Assembly (NCBI RefSeq): GCF_001442615.1
Contig: NZ_LMXN01000012.1
Coordinates: 62,001 to 126,000, forward strand
Direction: 5' to 3'
Length of the DNA: 64,000 nt
DNA from: Algoriphagus resistens
GTDB taxonomy: Bacteria > Bacteroidota > Bacteroidia > Cytophagales > Cyclobacteriaceae
Within the stretch, counting starts at the first letter, position 1; each line of letters begins with the position of its first letter. Positions 34,882 to 45,000 of the stretch are shown here, one piece after another. A program made the translations under genes and the position numbers. The notes under the pieces are model-generated. The model did no database searches and had not been told where the DNA came from. It was given only the letters and a program-made list of their open reading frames with translations.

Positions 34882-35084
34882 CCGATAAAAATAAGATTCT
34901 AGGAAGAAAGAATACGTATGGTCTTAGAAAAAATATATGCCAGGACTCTTAGAAACCTTATATTCTAATTTTAGGCCCCACAACTAATCCCTCAAAATAT
35001 AATCAGACCTTAATTCCTCTCACAATTCGTTACTTTTCCTTAATTTGAATTCCAAATTTTCAAACCCTATTAACCTTTCCTCCT

Positions 35085-38000
35085 ATGATTAAGAAATTTA
35101 CAATTCTCAGCCTTCTGGGATTTTTATTTTTTTCCTGTGAAAAAAAACCTGTTCAACTTTCAGACGAAGAATATTCCAAACTCAGCGATGAGCAGAAAAG
35201 AAGCCCTGAGCATGCTGTGAACGGCATCATTGTGGCCGATGACCGATTAGAACTTACGCTGTTTGCCTCGGAACCCATGATGTCAAACCCAACAAATATG
35301 GACATCGATGATCGGGGCCGTGTGTGGATCGCTGAGGCATATAATTATAGAACCGCGCTAAACCCACGCAATTCGACCAGGGCAGAAGGTGACAGAATCC
35401 TGATTTTGGAAGATACTGATGGAGATGGTGTAGCCGATGAATCCAAGGTCTTTTATCAGGGAACTGACATTAATGCAGCATTGGGTATTGCGGTTTTTGG
35501 AGACAAAGTGTATGTGTCTGTCAGCCCTTACGTGTATGTTTTCACCGATGCGGATGGGGATGATATTCCTGAAAAAAAGGAGATCCTATTTGAAGGAGTA
35601 GGCGGCGAGCAGCATGACCATGGGATGCACGCCTTTACTTTTGGCCCCGACGGGAAGCTTTATTTCAACTATGGAAATGAAGGAAAAGGAATTCATCATG
35701 CTGATGGTTCTCCGATTTTAGACCCCCTAGGCAGACCTGTTAACAACCAAACTCCTCCTTATCGGGAAGGAATGGTATTCCGAATGAATCCTGACGGATC
35801 GGATGTGGAAGTTCTTGGCTGGAACTTTAGAAACAATTATGAATTAGCGACTGACAGCTATGGTAGAATGTGGCAATCTGACAATGACGACGACGGCAAT
35901 CGAAGCACCAGAATCAACTACGTGATGGATTACGGTAACTATGGCTTCAAGGACGAATTCACAGGCGCAGACTGGCGGGCAAGAAGAATCAATATGGAAG
36001 ATTCTGTTTATCATCAACACTGGCATTTGAATGATCCGGGAGTAGTACCGAATCTCCTTCAAACTTATGCTGGCTCTCCTACCGGGATTTTGGTTTATGA
36101 AGGCAAATTACTTCCTGAGGAATATCATAATCAGCTGATTCACGCCGATGCTGGGCCCAATATCGTCAGAGCATATCCAACAACGCCAAAGGGGGCTGGT
36201 TTTGAAGCTAAAATCATCAATATTCTGGACGGAAATCCACGGGACAATTGGTTTAGGCCATCCGATGTAACAGTAGCTCCTGATGGATCACTGTTCGTAT
36301 CTGATTGGTACGATCCAGGGGTTGGCGGGCATGCGATGGGAGATCTGGAAAAAGGAAGAATTTATCGTGTTGCACCAACCGGAGTCGATTATAATGTCAC
36401 AAAACCAGATTACAGTTCCATTTCTTCATTGATCACTCTGCTTCAAAACCCAAACAGGGCAACGCACTTTAAGGCTTTCATGGCTTTGGTAGAAAAAGGC
36501 GGGGAGGCTAAAGATGCTTTGGAAAAACTCTTTACTGAAGGAGAAAGCAGAATGCGGGCACGGGCTTTTTGGGTGCTCTCCAAATTGCCAAACGGAAATG
36601 ACTACATAAAAACTGCAGCGACAGATTCGGATGAAAACATCCGTGTGGCTGCAATCCGTGCTTATAGAAGCAACAAAATGAGCGATGTATCATTCCTGTT
36701 GGAAATGGCAGGGGATGAATCGGTTCAGGTAAGAAGGGAAGTGGCACTGGCGATCAGATATACTTCTAATCCAGAGGTGTGGCTGAAACTGGTAGAAGGA
36801 TATCAGAGTGGTGACCGTTGGTATTTAGAGGCATTGGGCATTGCTGCGGAAGGGTTCTGGGATGATTATTTACCAAAATACCTAGAGGCTAGTGGGTCAG
36901 GATGGCTGGAAAACCAGGAAGCCAAAGATATAGTCTGGAGATCCCGCGCCTCCAATTCTGCGGAATTGCTTGGCAAAATCATCCTCACACAACCAGGCAG
37001 AGATAACCAGGCCTATTACCGGGCATTGGACTTCCAATCTCCCGAAGCCAAAAATGCAACATTAAAATCGCTTTTGGCCAACGCTCCTGAAGAAGACCAA
37101 CTCATTATTTTGAGACAGATAAACTTTGAGCAGGCATCCCCAGACCGTGAGATTCTTGCGCTTGCAAAAGAGACTGCAGGAAGCATTGCAGATGATAGAG
37201 ACTTTATGGACATCGTCAGCAAATATAAATTGACAGATCAAAAAGCCAGATTGGAAAAATTGGTTTACCAATCAGAAAGCGGACAGCATTCGCAGATGGC
37301 GGCCAATATTTATGCGTCCCTTTATGGCATGTCAGACATAAAAAATTCTTTTGCTGACTCTGATCAGGGTAGTGCAATCAACTCTATTGAGAAATTTGGC
37401 ACCATTGACAATGAAGAAATGGCTAAAGCACTTTCAGAAATTTATTTGGATGAAACGAAGCCCTCGGAGCTAAGAACTGCGGCAGCGGAAGCAGCAAAGG
37501 GATACAATTCAGAGCCTTATCTTTGGGAACTAGCCAAAGCAGATAAAATTCCTGCTGATGTACTGCCAATTGTGCAGAAAATTCTTCTTTCTTCCTGGAA
37601 TGGAAATATCCGTGCACAGGCAAATGAAAAATTCGGCAGCGATGCTTCTAATTCGGAAATAGACCTTCCAAAACTTCTCGCTCAGAAGGGCGATGTGGAA
37701 AAAGGGATTCTTATAGCCGATAACTATTGTCTGGCCTGCCATAGAATAGAAGACAAAGGCATTGATTTTGGCCCTGCGCTTACTGAAATCGGAGACAAAC
37801 TCTCCAAAGAAGGGCTGTTCAATTCCATCATTAATCCATCCGAAGGAATGGGTTTTGGATATGAAACCCAGTTGGTCAAATTAAAAGATGGCTCCGAATT
37901 CACCTGCATTGTAAACTCTAAAACTGAAAATGACCTGGTAGTGAAGCAGGTGGGCAGCAGTGAACAGAAAATATATAAGTTGGTGGACGTAGAAAGTGTC

Positions 38001-38093
38001 ACACAATTGGAAGAATCACTTATGCCTAGATTCCCACTCTCGGAAACGGAGTTGGTGGATCTGGTGAGTTATTTGGAAACACTAAGGAAGTAA
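35085..38093 (+). CDS. PVC-type membrane-bound dehydrogenase/HEAT/cytochrome c lipoprotein
   Basis: A 1002-residue lipoprotein with signal MIKKFTILSLLGFLFFSC (acylated Cys at 18). Residues about 45-440 are a six-bladed glucose/sorbosone-dehydrogenase-like propeller (NPTNMDIDDRGRVWIAEAYNYR, GEQHDHGMHAFTFGPDGKLYFNYGN, FVSDWYDPG). Residues about 450-840 are HEAT-like helical repeats. The C-terminus holds a heme c site CLACH at 882-886 with a distal Met candidate in GMGFGY or LMPRFP. This architecture was named from Planctomycetes/Verrucomicrobia and is also common in Cytophagales. It probably passes electrons from sugar oxidation to the respiratory chain. It may work with the nearby sugar genes; a hairpin follows. 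Confidence 0.88.
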   Translation: MIKKFTILSLLGFLFFSCEKKPVQLSDEEYSKLSDEQKRSPEHAVNGIIVADDRLELTLFASEPMMSNPTNMDIDDRGRVWIAEAYNYRTALNPRNSTRAEGDRILILEDTDGDGVADESKVFYQGTDINAALGIAVFGDKVYVSVSPYVYVFTDADGDDIPEKKEILFEGVGGEQHDHGMHAFTFGPDGKLYFNYGNEGKGIHHADGSPILDPLGRPVNNQTPPYREGMVFRMNPDGSDVEVLGWNFRNNYELATDSYGRMWQSDNDDDGNRSTRINYVMDYGNYGFKDEFTGADWRARRINMEDSVYHQHWHLNDPGVVPNLLQTYAGSPTGILVYEGKLLPEEYHNQLIHADAGPNIVRAYPTTPKGAGFEAKIINILDGNPRDNWFRPSDVTVAPDGSLFVSDWYDPGVGGHAMGDLEKGRIYRVAPTGVDYNVTKPDYSSISSLITLLQNPNRATHFKAFMALVEKGGEAKDALEKLFTEGESRMRARAFWVLSKLPNGNDYIKTAATDSDENIRVAAIRAYRSNKMSDVSFLLEMAGDESVQVRREVALAIRYTSNPEVWLKLVEGYQSGDRWYLEALGIAAEGFWDDYLPKYLEASGSGWLENQEAKDIVWRSRASNSAELLGKIILTQPGRDNQAYYRALDFQSPEAKNATLKSLLANAPEEDQLIILRQINFEQASPDREILALAKETAGSIADDRDFMDIVSKYKLTDQKARLEKLVYQSESGQHSQMAANIYASLYGMSDIKNSFADSDQGSAINSIEKFGTIDNEEMAKALSEIYLDETKPSELRTAAAEAAKGYNSEPYLWELAKADKIPADVLPIVQKILLSSWNGNIRAQANEKFGSDASNSEIDLPKLLAQKGDVEKGILIADNYCLACHRIEDKGIDFGPALTEIGDKLSKEGLFNSIINPSEGMGFGYETQLVKLKDGSEFTCIVNSKTENDLVVKQVGSSEQKIYKLVDVESVTQLEESLMPRFPLSETELVDLVSYLETLRK

Positions 38094-38121
38094 ATCACAA
38101 AAGCTTCCTAAGTTAGTTTAT

Positions 38122-38155
38122 AAATCCCCGTTTTATGAAAATAGGCGGGGATTTT
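38122..38155 (+). terminator. Terminator after the PVC-type cytochrome gene
   Basis: Stem AAATCCCCG/CGGGGATTT with a 15-base loop and short T-run, about 30 bases past the stop. Confidence 0.7.
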
Positions 38156-38204
38156 GTGTAAGAAAAATCCTGATTCATCACCACAAACCCCACAATAATT
38201 TTCT

Positions 38205-38951
38205 ATGAAAGCCATCGCATACTTCGCATTCCTACTTGCTTTATTTCAGGTCAATATCGTTTTAGGTCAGCAAAAGGAATTTATTTATCAGTCCGAAACT
38301 CTTCAAATCAAGCAAATAAGTCCCAATACACTTCTTCATATCAGCTACATTAATACCAATGACTTCGGGAAAGTGGCATGCAATGGAATGATCGTTATCA
38401 ATGAAGGAGAAGCATTGGTCTTTGACACACCTACAAATGATGAAGCAAGCCTAGAATTAATCAATTGGCTAGAAAATGTTCAAAAAGCCAAGGTCAAAGG
38501 AGTCGTTGCCACACACTTTCACCTGGATTGTCTGGGCGGATTAAATGAATTTCATGCCAAGGGAATACCATCGTATGCATCCTCCAAAACCAATGAGTTG
38601 GCAAAAGCCGCTGGTTTTCCAGTTCCTGAAAATGGATTTAAAAAGAAATTGACCCTTAAAGCTGGTGATCTTAAAGTCACCAACCAATTCTTCGGTGAAG
38701 GGCATACTGATGACAATTTTGTGGCCTATGTCCCTTCCGACAAAGTCATCTTTGGTGGATGTATGATCAAGGCGCTGGGCGCTGGTAATGGAAACCTCGA
38801 AGATGCCAATGTAGCTGAATGGTCTACTTCAGTCTTAAAAGTAAAATCAGCATTCTCCGAAGCGCAAATCGTGATCCCTGGTCATGGTAATATTGGAGGG
38901 ACAGAACTGCTGGATTATACTGTAGAGCTGTTTGACAAGAAGGGTAAATGA
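38205..38951 (+). CDS. Subclass B1 metallo-beta-lactamase
   Basis: A 248-residue exported zinc hydrolase with a signal peptide ending VLGQ. All B1 ligands are present. The Zn1 site is His104 and His106 (THFHLDCLGG) plus His167 (GEGHTDDN). The Zn2 site is Asp108, Cys186 (GGCMIK) and His227 (PGHGN). The motif HxHxDCxGG with Cys after the Asp, and GGCMIKALGAGNGNLEDANVAEW, are as in CcrA/CfiA and BlaB/IND-type enzymes, so activity on carbapenems and other beta-lactams is likely. The gene stands alone, with no mobile element beside it, so it appears to be a resident chromosomal gene. Whether it is expressed at a level that protects the cell is unknown. Confidence 0.9.
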   Translation: MKAIAYFAFLLALFQVNIVLGQQKEFIYQSETLQIKQISPNTLLHISYINTNDFGKVACNGMIVINEGEALVFDTPTNDEASLELINWLENVQKAKVKGVVATHFHLDCLGGLNEFHAKGIPSYASSKTNELAKAAGFPVPENGFKKKLTLKAGDLKVTNQFFGEGHTDDNFVAYVPSDKVIFGGCMIKALGAGNGNLEDANVAEWSTSVLKVKSAFSEAQIVIPGHGNIGGTELLDYTVELFDKKGK

Positions 38952-39013
38952 ATTAAAAATTCCGGCTTCTGGATAAGTAGCAACCATTCAGGAATATTTA
39001 GAGCAAGCCTCAT

Positions 39014-39047
39014 AAAAAAAGCCCTTGCAGATATCCGCAAGGGCTTT
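39014..39047 (-). terminator. Terminator of the phosphoesterase/SusCD operon
   Basis: Perfect 11-base stem AAAGCCCTTGC/GCAAGGGCTTT with an 8-base loop; read on the minus strand it ends in a T-run. It lies 17 bases past the phosphoesterase stop and can also stop transcription from the beta-lactamase gene. Confidence 0.88.
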
Positions 39048-39064
39048 CCAATTTCAAACCATAA

Positions 39065-40645
39065 TTAATTTACTTTTTCAACTATTCTTAAGGTAGTTTT
39101 ACCTGAATGTATTTGCCCAAATCTATCTGTTGCCTGGATGTGTATCACATGTTCACCAGCTGCTAAACCCGCAGGGATACCTCCACGCCAGAGATGCTTA
39201 CTTGCTGCAGGATTGGATGGCCTACGGCCGTCAATTAATTCCTCTGTTACATCCCACTGATACAAATCAACCAAATATGCAGGATCGTAATCCTCCACCT
39301 TGCTTGCTTTTTTCCACTCACCCTCATCAACTTTGATCAGTACCTCATCGCCTTCGCTTCCCATAAAGAAGTTCACAAAAATCCCAGCAGTAGTCCGCTT
39401 ATCTTTTTCTAGAACTTTCGGGGCAAAAATCTCCATCTGATAGTCACTTGACTTACCGGCTACCTGATACCGGATTTTATACTGATTTCCTTCGAAATGA
39501 ATCAGTGCATAGCCTTTTGGTGTGCCATCCCGCATGGTGGACACAGGAATTCCTTTTTCATCCAAGGTACCTTTATACCAGTCACCGGAGGTCGTTCCCA
39601 CATTGTAGTGATGGTGCGGTTTATCCTGTCTCCAACCATCTTTTTTGTAAAACAAATCCTGCTTCTGCAAATGGGTGTGGGCAGATAGAGAAAGTGTAAA
39701 AGGAAAATCAGCTAATAAATCGAATATCTCCTGCCGGTCTTCGTCGCGGAAAGAATCTCCCTGCTCAGACAGTGGTATGTGCATAGAAAGCACTACCAGA
39801 TGATCTTTCGGGACGAACTTCAGGTCATTTCTCAAGAAGTCCAATTGATCCGGACGCAAACCACCCCAGTAGCCTTTCTTATCCCTAGGGTCTGGCCATA
39901 AAATATCATCAAGGACAATAAAGTGAACCTTGCCCACATTGTACGCATAGGCACTCGGTCCAAAATGAGCTTCGAAGGCTTCGTCTGCATACTCATCATT
40001 TTCCACATCATAATTCTGATCGTGGTTACCCATGACGTTATACCATGGAAGGCCGACTTTTGCCACAGCTTTGGCATAAGGGGTAAATAAATCCAGGTCA
40101 TCCCCTACCAGATCGCCAAGAGAAAGGCCGAAAGCTACGTTCTGAATTCCTTCCACCTCACTCACAATTCCCCGGTCGAAGAAGTCAACTTCTTCCAATG
40201 AATAGGGCTGTGGATCTCCGAAAATCAATGCAGTAAAATCATCTGGTTCTTCCACCGCAGTCATTGCAAAGTTGATTTCCTTTGGAAGCATTCCTGTAGG
40301 AGATGAACCTGCATACTTTAACTCTGGAGAACCAGTAGGTTTATGGATATAGTAAAACTGTGGCTTGTTCAATGAATCCAGGGCGACTGTATAACCTGTG
40401 GGTTTGATTACAAAAAGCAATTGCCCATCTTTCAAACCAATCTCGTAATAGCCTTTTTGGTCTGTCTGGACTACTTCCTGACCGTTCGAAATACTAACTC
40501 CAAAAAGCCCTGCTTCCTTACGTTGCTTTTTACCGTTTCCGTTAACATCGTGATAGACATACCCTTTTGCCAGTTCTTGCGAATAAGCTGTTAGGCTTGT
40601 TAATCCCAAGGCTAGGATTAAGCCTGTTTGCATTAATTTTTTCAT
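39065..40645 (-). CDS. Calcineurin-like metallophosphoesterase, exported, last gene of the SusCD operon
   Basis: A 526-residue exported phosphoesterase. The ATG at 40645 overlaps the SusD stop (ATGA), which decides the start. A signal peptide (MKKLMQTGLILALGLTSLTAYSQ) is followed by a beta-sandwich N-domain (GYVYHDVNGNGKKQRKEAG, about 25-125). The metallophosphatase core follows, with motifs GDPQPY, GDLVGDD, GNHDQNYD, SMHIPL and SAHTHLQ. A C-terminal beta domain (about 400-526) ends the protein. The metal ligands Asp/His/Asn are all present. It should release phosphate from an organic phosphate ester or diester outside the inner membrane, and its coupling to SusCD suggests the uptake locus handles a phosphorylated compound. 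Confidence 0.9.
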   Translation of the reverse strand: MKKLMQTGLILALGLTSLTAYSQELAKGYVYHDVNGNGKKQRKEAGLFGVSISNGQEVVQTDQKGYYEIGLKDGQLLFVIKPTGYTVALDSLNKPQFYYIHKPTGSPELKYAGSSPTGMLPKEINFAMTAVEEPDDFTALIFGDPQPYSLEEVDFFDRGIVSEVEGIQNVAFGLSLGDLVGDDLDLFTPYAKAVAKVGLPWYNVMGNHDQNYDVENDEYADEAFEAHFGPSAYAYNVGKVHFIVLDDILWPDPRDKKGYWGGLRPDQLDFLRNDLKFVPKDHLVVLSMHIPLSEQGDSFRDEDRQEIFDLLADFPFTLSLSAHTHLQKQDLFYKKDGWRQDKPHHHYNVGTTSGDWYKGTLDEKGIPVSTMRDGTPKGYALIHFEGNQYKIRYQVAGKSSDYQMEIFAPKVLEKDKRTTAGIFVNFFMGSEGDEVLIKVDEGEWKKASKVEDYDPAYLVDLYQWDVTEELIDGRRPSNPAASKHLWRGGIPAGLAAGEHVIHIQATDRFGQIHSGKTTLRIVEKVN

Positions 40646-42087
40646 TTTTCCCACCATACTTTTGTATTGATATCATCGGCCCCCATTCTGGCTACGGCCG
40701 CACTATAATTGTCTGGATTATTAATCTGTACACTCACAGGATAACGGAACCGAACAGGAGCCTGCTGATTGTTAAGCATTCCTTCGTTTTTTGGAAGTGA
40801 AGGAAAACCCGTCCTGCGGTATTCAAACCACTGCTGGTAATCATTGAAATACAAACCTAAATATTTCTGGAGCATTATTCTTTCCAGTGAGCCATCATAA
40901 GCCGCTTCAGGATTTTCAAAATACCCTTCAGTGATCTCAATTCCCCACTGCTCCATAGCTGCTTTTACCCCGTTTTCATAATGAGCTGCCGCCTCTGTAT
41001 CTATCACACCTCGTTGAGCCAATTCTGCCTTGATGAATTCCACTTCGGCATACGTAAGAAGCAAAGAGATCATCGGTGCTTCCACCAAGGCTCTGTTGTG
41101 GTTACTCGGAAGAAACTGGAATTGATTGTCATTCCCATCGTATCCACTTGGTATTCCTTTATAACCGATGTAAGTGGTACCATCTACATCCCGCGCTTGG
41201 GTCATAAATTTGGTTCGGCGGGGATCTTCCAGGGCATTCAACTGATCGGCAAAAAACTCAGAAATTGAACGGAAAGTGGTAAAATCAATCGCTCTACCCC
41301 AAGGTGAAAGATTTGGTGTCACCCCTGTAACCTGAAGAATTGCAGATTCGGCGGTATTCTCAAACACCGGATATTGTTCGGCATTGGTGACCATTGCCGC
41401 AAGCTTTGCAAATGAATTCATCTCAGCCCTACCCGAAACTCTTAGCAATAATCTCAAATGCAGGGAATTGGTGAACTTTCTCCACTTCGTGACATCATTG
41501 TGAAAAAGAATATCATCTCCGTAGATCATGGCTTTCGAGTCATCATAAAGGGAATTTGCACGTTCTAAATCCTGAAAAATCTGTGCGTAAACAGCCTCTT
41601 GGGTGTCGAATTGTGGTTGGAAAATCCCATCTTCTGCCCGGCTCGCTTCCACCATCGGGATATCACCAAAGCTATCAGTCAATTGACTAAGGGTGTATGC
41701 TCTCAGCGTAAGTGCTATGGCTTCATAATTCACATCAGAATTAGTTATCGCGGAGGTCTCCATTTCCTTGATATTTATGAGCCATTTGTAATAGGTATTC
41801 CAGGTGGAATTTCCTGCGCCTTCTGAGATGTCATAGCGATGAATACCTCCATTCGCACTGGGAAACGGTAATGCCACCTGCATCACCTGAAAGGTGAAGG
41901 CATCCGCCCTATCCGTACCAAAGCTGGATAATCCATAAATAATAGGATTGAGCAAGGTACCTGGACTGATCTGATCGATCCTGTTAGGATCTGAGTTGAT
42001 TTCTTCAAAATCACCCGTACAGGAAGTCGACGCCCAGACCAATGATCCTACTAATAGTGTTGCAATATATTTTTTCATACTAGTCAT
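40642..42087 (-). CDS. SusD/RagB-family outer-membrane lipoprotein
   Basis: A 481-residue (or 478 from the ATG at 42078) surface lipoprotein; MKKYIATLLVGSLVWASTSC gives the acylated Cys. The text DFEEINSDPNRIDQISPGTLLNPIIYG and later NYEAIALTLRAYTLSQLTDSFGDIPMVEA and LLTYAEVEFIKAELAQRG fit the SusD-like_2 family with its tetratricopeptide-like helices. It forms the lid on the SusC channel and captures nutrient. It lies three bases after the SusC gene and overlaps the phosphoesterase gene by four bases, so the three are one translational unit. Confidence 0.92.
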   Translation of the reverse strand: MTSMKKYIATLLVGSLVWASTSCTGDFEEINSDPNRIDQISPGTLLNPIIYGLSSFGTDRADAFTFQVMQVALPFPSANGGIHRYDISEGAGNSTWNTYYKWLINIKEMETSAITNSDVNYEAIALTLRAYTLSQLTDSFGDIPMVEASRAEDGIFQPQFDTQEAVYAQIFQDLERANSLYDDSKAMIYGDDILFHNDVTKWRKFTNSLHLRLLLRVSGRAEMNSFAKLAAMVTNAEQYPVFENTAESAILQVTGVTPNLSPWGRAIDFTTFRSISEFFADQLNALEDPRRTKFMTQARDVDGTTYIGYKGIPSGYDGNDNQFQFLPSNHNRALVEAPMISLLLTYAEVEFIKAELAQRGVIDTEAAAHYENGVKAAMEQWGIEITEGYFENPEAAYDGSLERIMLQKYLGLYFNDYQQWFEYRRTGFPSLPKNEGMLNNQQAPVRFRYPVSVQINNPDNYSAAVARMGADDINTKVWWEK

Positions 42088-42090
42088 TAA

Positions 42091-45000
42091 TTAAAACTTA
42101 AGGGTAAGGTTAACTCCCATATTCCTTGTACTTGGCAACTGCCCCATTTCCACACCCGGAAGCAATGTTCCACCATTCAGGGCGGCAGTTTCCGGGTCAA
42201 ACATCGGGAACTTGGTCCACATTGCCAGATCCCGTCCATAGAGTGCAATGGAAGCCTGACGAATGCTCGTCTTCTGCAGGAATTTGACAGGAACTCCATA
42301 TTCCAATCTCATTTCCCGAAGTTTGATAAATGAAGCATCAAAGGAATTGGATTCAACATTGGCACGGCGATAAGCTTCTTTGTAATAATCCGCGATATTG
42401 ACTTCTGTAGTATTCGGGGAGAAAGTCCCATCTCCGTTATCCACCACTCCATCACCCACGATCATCCCTGTCTCTCTGCCTTCCAAGGTGTGGGCAAGTT
42501 TGCCCTGCTCAGTCATTTTGTGGTGGGTCTGAGAATAAACAATCCCTCCATATTGACCATCAAACAAAACGCTCATCCGTAGATTTTTATAGACAAACTC
42601 ATTTCTGAACCCACCCTTCCAATCTGCATATGCATTTCCTTGGTATTCGATCTCGGCAGGCCTGGCGGGAAGTCCGTTGCTTCCATATACTATTTCCCCT
42701 TCAGGAGATCTCACAAAACCAAACCCGTAAATATCACCTGTAGTACCTCCAACTTTGGCTATGATTGTCGCATTCCCGCCATATCCAATTACCTGACTCC
42801 CATCCACTTCATCTGGAAGAGAGAGCACTTCATTTTCATTTTTCGCCCAGGTTATAAATGAGTTCCATTGGAAATTATTCGTTTTGATAGGACTGCCATT
42901 TAGTACCAGTTCAATCCCACGGTTCTGTACTTTTCCGGCATTAAGAATGGCACTAGAATATCCTGTGGTGATATCGACAGGAACCTGAAGAATCTGGTTC
43001 TTAGTCTCAGAGATGTAATAATTAATATCAAAACCCAGTCTTCTGTTGAAGAAAATCATTTCCAATCCTGTCTCGAAACTGGTTGTGATCTCTGGTTTGA
43101 AATCTGTATTATAAAGTGTAGAAGGCACAGAGGCAGAACCGGGGAATTCACTTTGACCGTAGTATTTTGACGTACGATAAGGATCTGTGTCATTTCCCAC
43201 CTGAGCACCGGATACCCTGAGTTTTGCAAAAGAAATCTGACTTGGTAACGCAAAAATATCCGATAACACAAAACTTGTACTCACTGAGGGATAGAAGAAG
43301 CTATTATTTTGGGCAGGGAGCGTACTGGACCAATCATTTCTTCCGGTGATGTCCACAAAGATTTTTTCATCAAAATCAACGCTCATCAATCCATAAAGTG
43401 AATTGATCACGCGGTTGTTATTGTTAGTAGAAAGCACCGGATTATTGATGCCATTGGCAAGTTTGTAAACACCCGGAATCACTAATCCGTCCACATAAGC
43501 AGACATCATTCGGTATTTTCTAGCCATGTGATTTGCTCCCACGCTTGCTCTCAAGGAGATTTTCTCAGCCAGATTCCCCTTGTAAGTAAATAGGAAATCG
43601 GAGTTCTGCTCATAGTTGGTGATGTTTTGCTCTTTAAAGTAGCCTCTTTGGAAATTGGCCGTACTATAAGGTCTCTGCTGGGCTCGTTCCTCCTGGCTCA
43701 TGGCCAAACTTGTGCGCATCATCAATTCAAAATGATCATTGAAAGTGTAATTGGCAGAAAGATTTCCAAATACTGAATTGTTATTCACCGAGTTAGTCAT
43801 CTCGTACGCGATCAAATAAGGATTGTCTATGAAAGAGCTAAAAGGGTGAACCTGCTCCACATTTTCCTGACCTTCTTTCCATATTGGTCTGTACCATTCC
43901 AGATCAATGCTTGGATTCTGGAAGATCATGAAGTATGCGATAGATTGGTTATTATAGCCAGTGGCGGGAAGATTGTCCGAACTCTTATTCGTGTAATTCA
44001 CTTTTGCGTTCAGCTTCAACCGCTTACTGATCTGCTGAGAAGCGGATAGTGCCGCTACCAAACGATCAAATCCCGTATTCGGCATGATCCACTCATTCTT
44101 AGTCTGCGTGATAGATGCTCTCAAAGCACCGCCTTCGTTTGCTCCCTCCAGTGATATACTGTTGACCATATTGAAGCCAGTTTTCCAGAATCCCGATACG
44201 TTATCCTCATAGGGTCTCCAAAGCTGGCGCTCAGCGGATTGTCCCTCCAATGTAGGATCATACTGGAAATAATATTGTCCGTTAAACTTCGGCCCAAAGG
44301 CACTACTTGTGCCGCCCGTACTGGAACCATCTTCAGATGCACCATAAGAATAGTAAGGTTCTCCATCTTCATTGAAAGACTTGCCAGTTCCCTGACCGTA
44401 TTCGTATTGTCTATCTGGCCACTTCAGAACATTTTGAAAGCTGAAATTGGAATTGATTGTAACACCAAGTCCTTTACTCTTTTTAGAACCACTTTTAGTG
44501 GTCACTATCAATGCACCATTTGCAGCACGGCTACCATAAAGTGCAGTAGCGCTTGCCCCTTTCAGTACGTTGATCGTCTCAATATCATCCGGATTCAAAT
44601 CTGCAATCCCGTTACCAAAATCTACTGGAACATCATTTCCGGACCCCGCTCCATAGGCATTGCTTACCCCGGAAGAAGTCAGCCCCGAATTCATCGGAAC
44701 CCCATCTACTACAATCAGCGCAAAGTTCCCATTTGGATTAAGGGAATTGTCACCTCTAAGACTGATCTGAGATGAATTCATTGGCCCAGAGCCCGCGGAA
44801 AGCACATTCAACCCTGCTACTTTTCCTCGCAGTGCATCAGACCAATTGTTTGATCTGGCATCCAAAAGCTGTTCAGAATCTACTTTTTGCGTAGCATACC
44901 CCAGTGCTTTTTCTTCCCTTTTGATCCCCAACGCTGTCACCACAACTTCTCCAAGTACATCGCTGTCCAATCTCAGACGTATAGTGAGATCTGTCTGATT

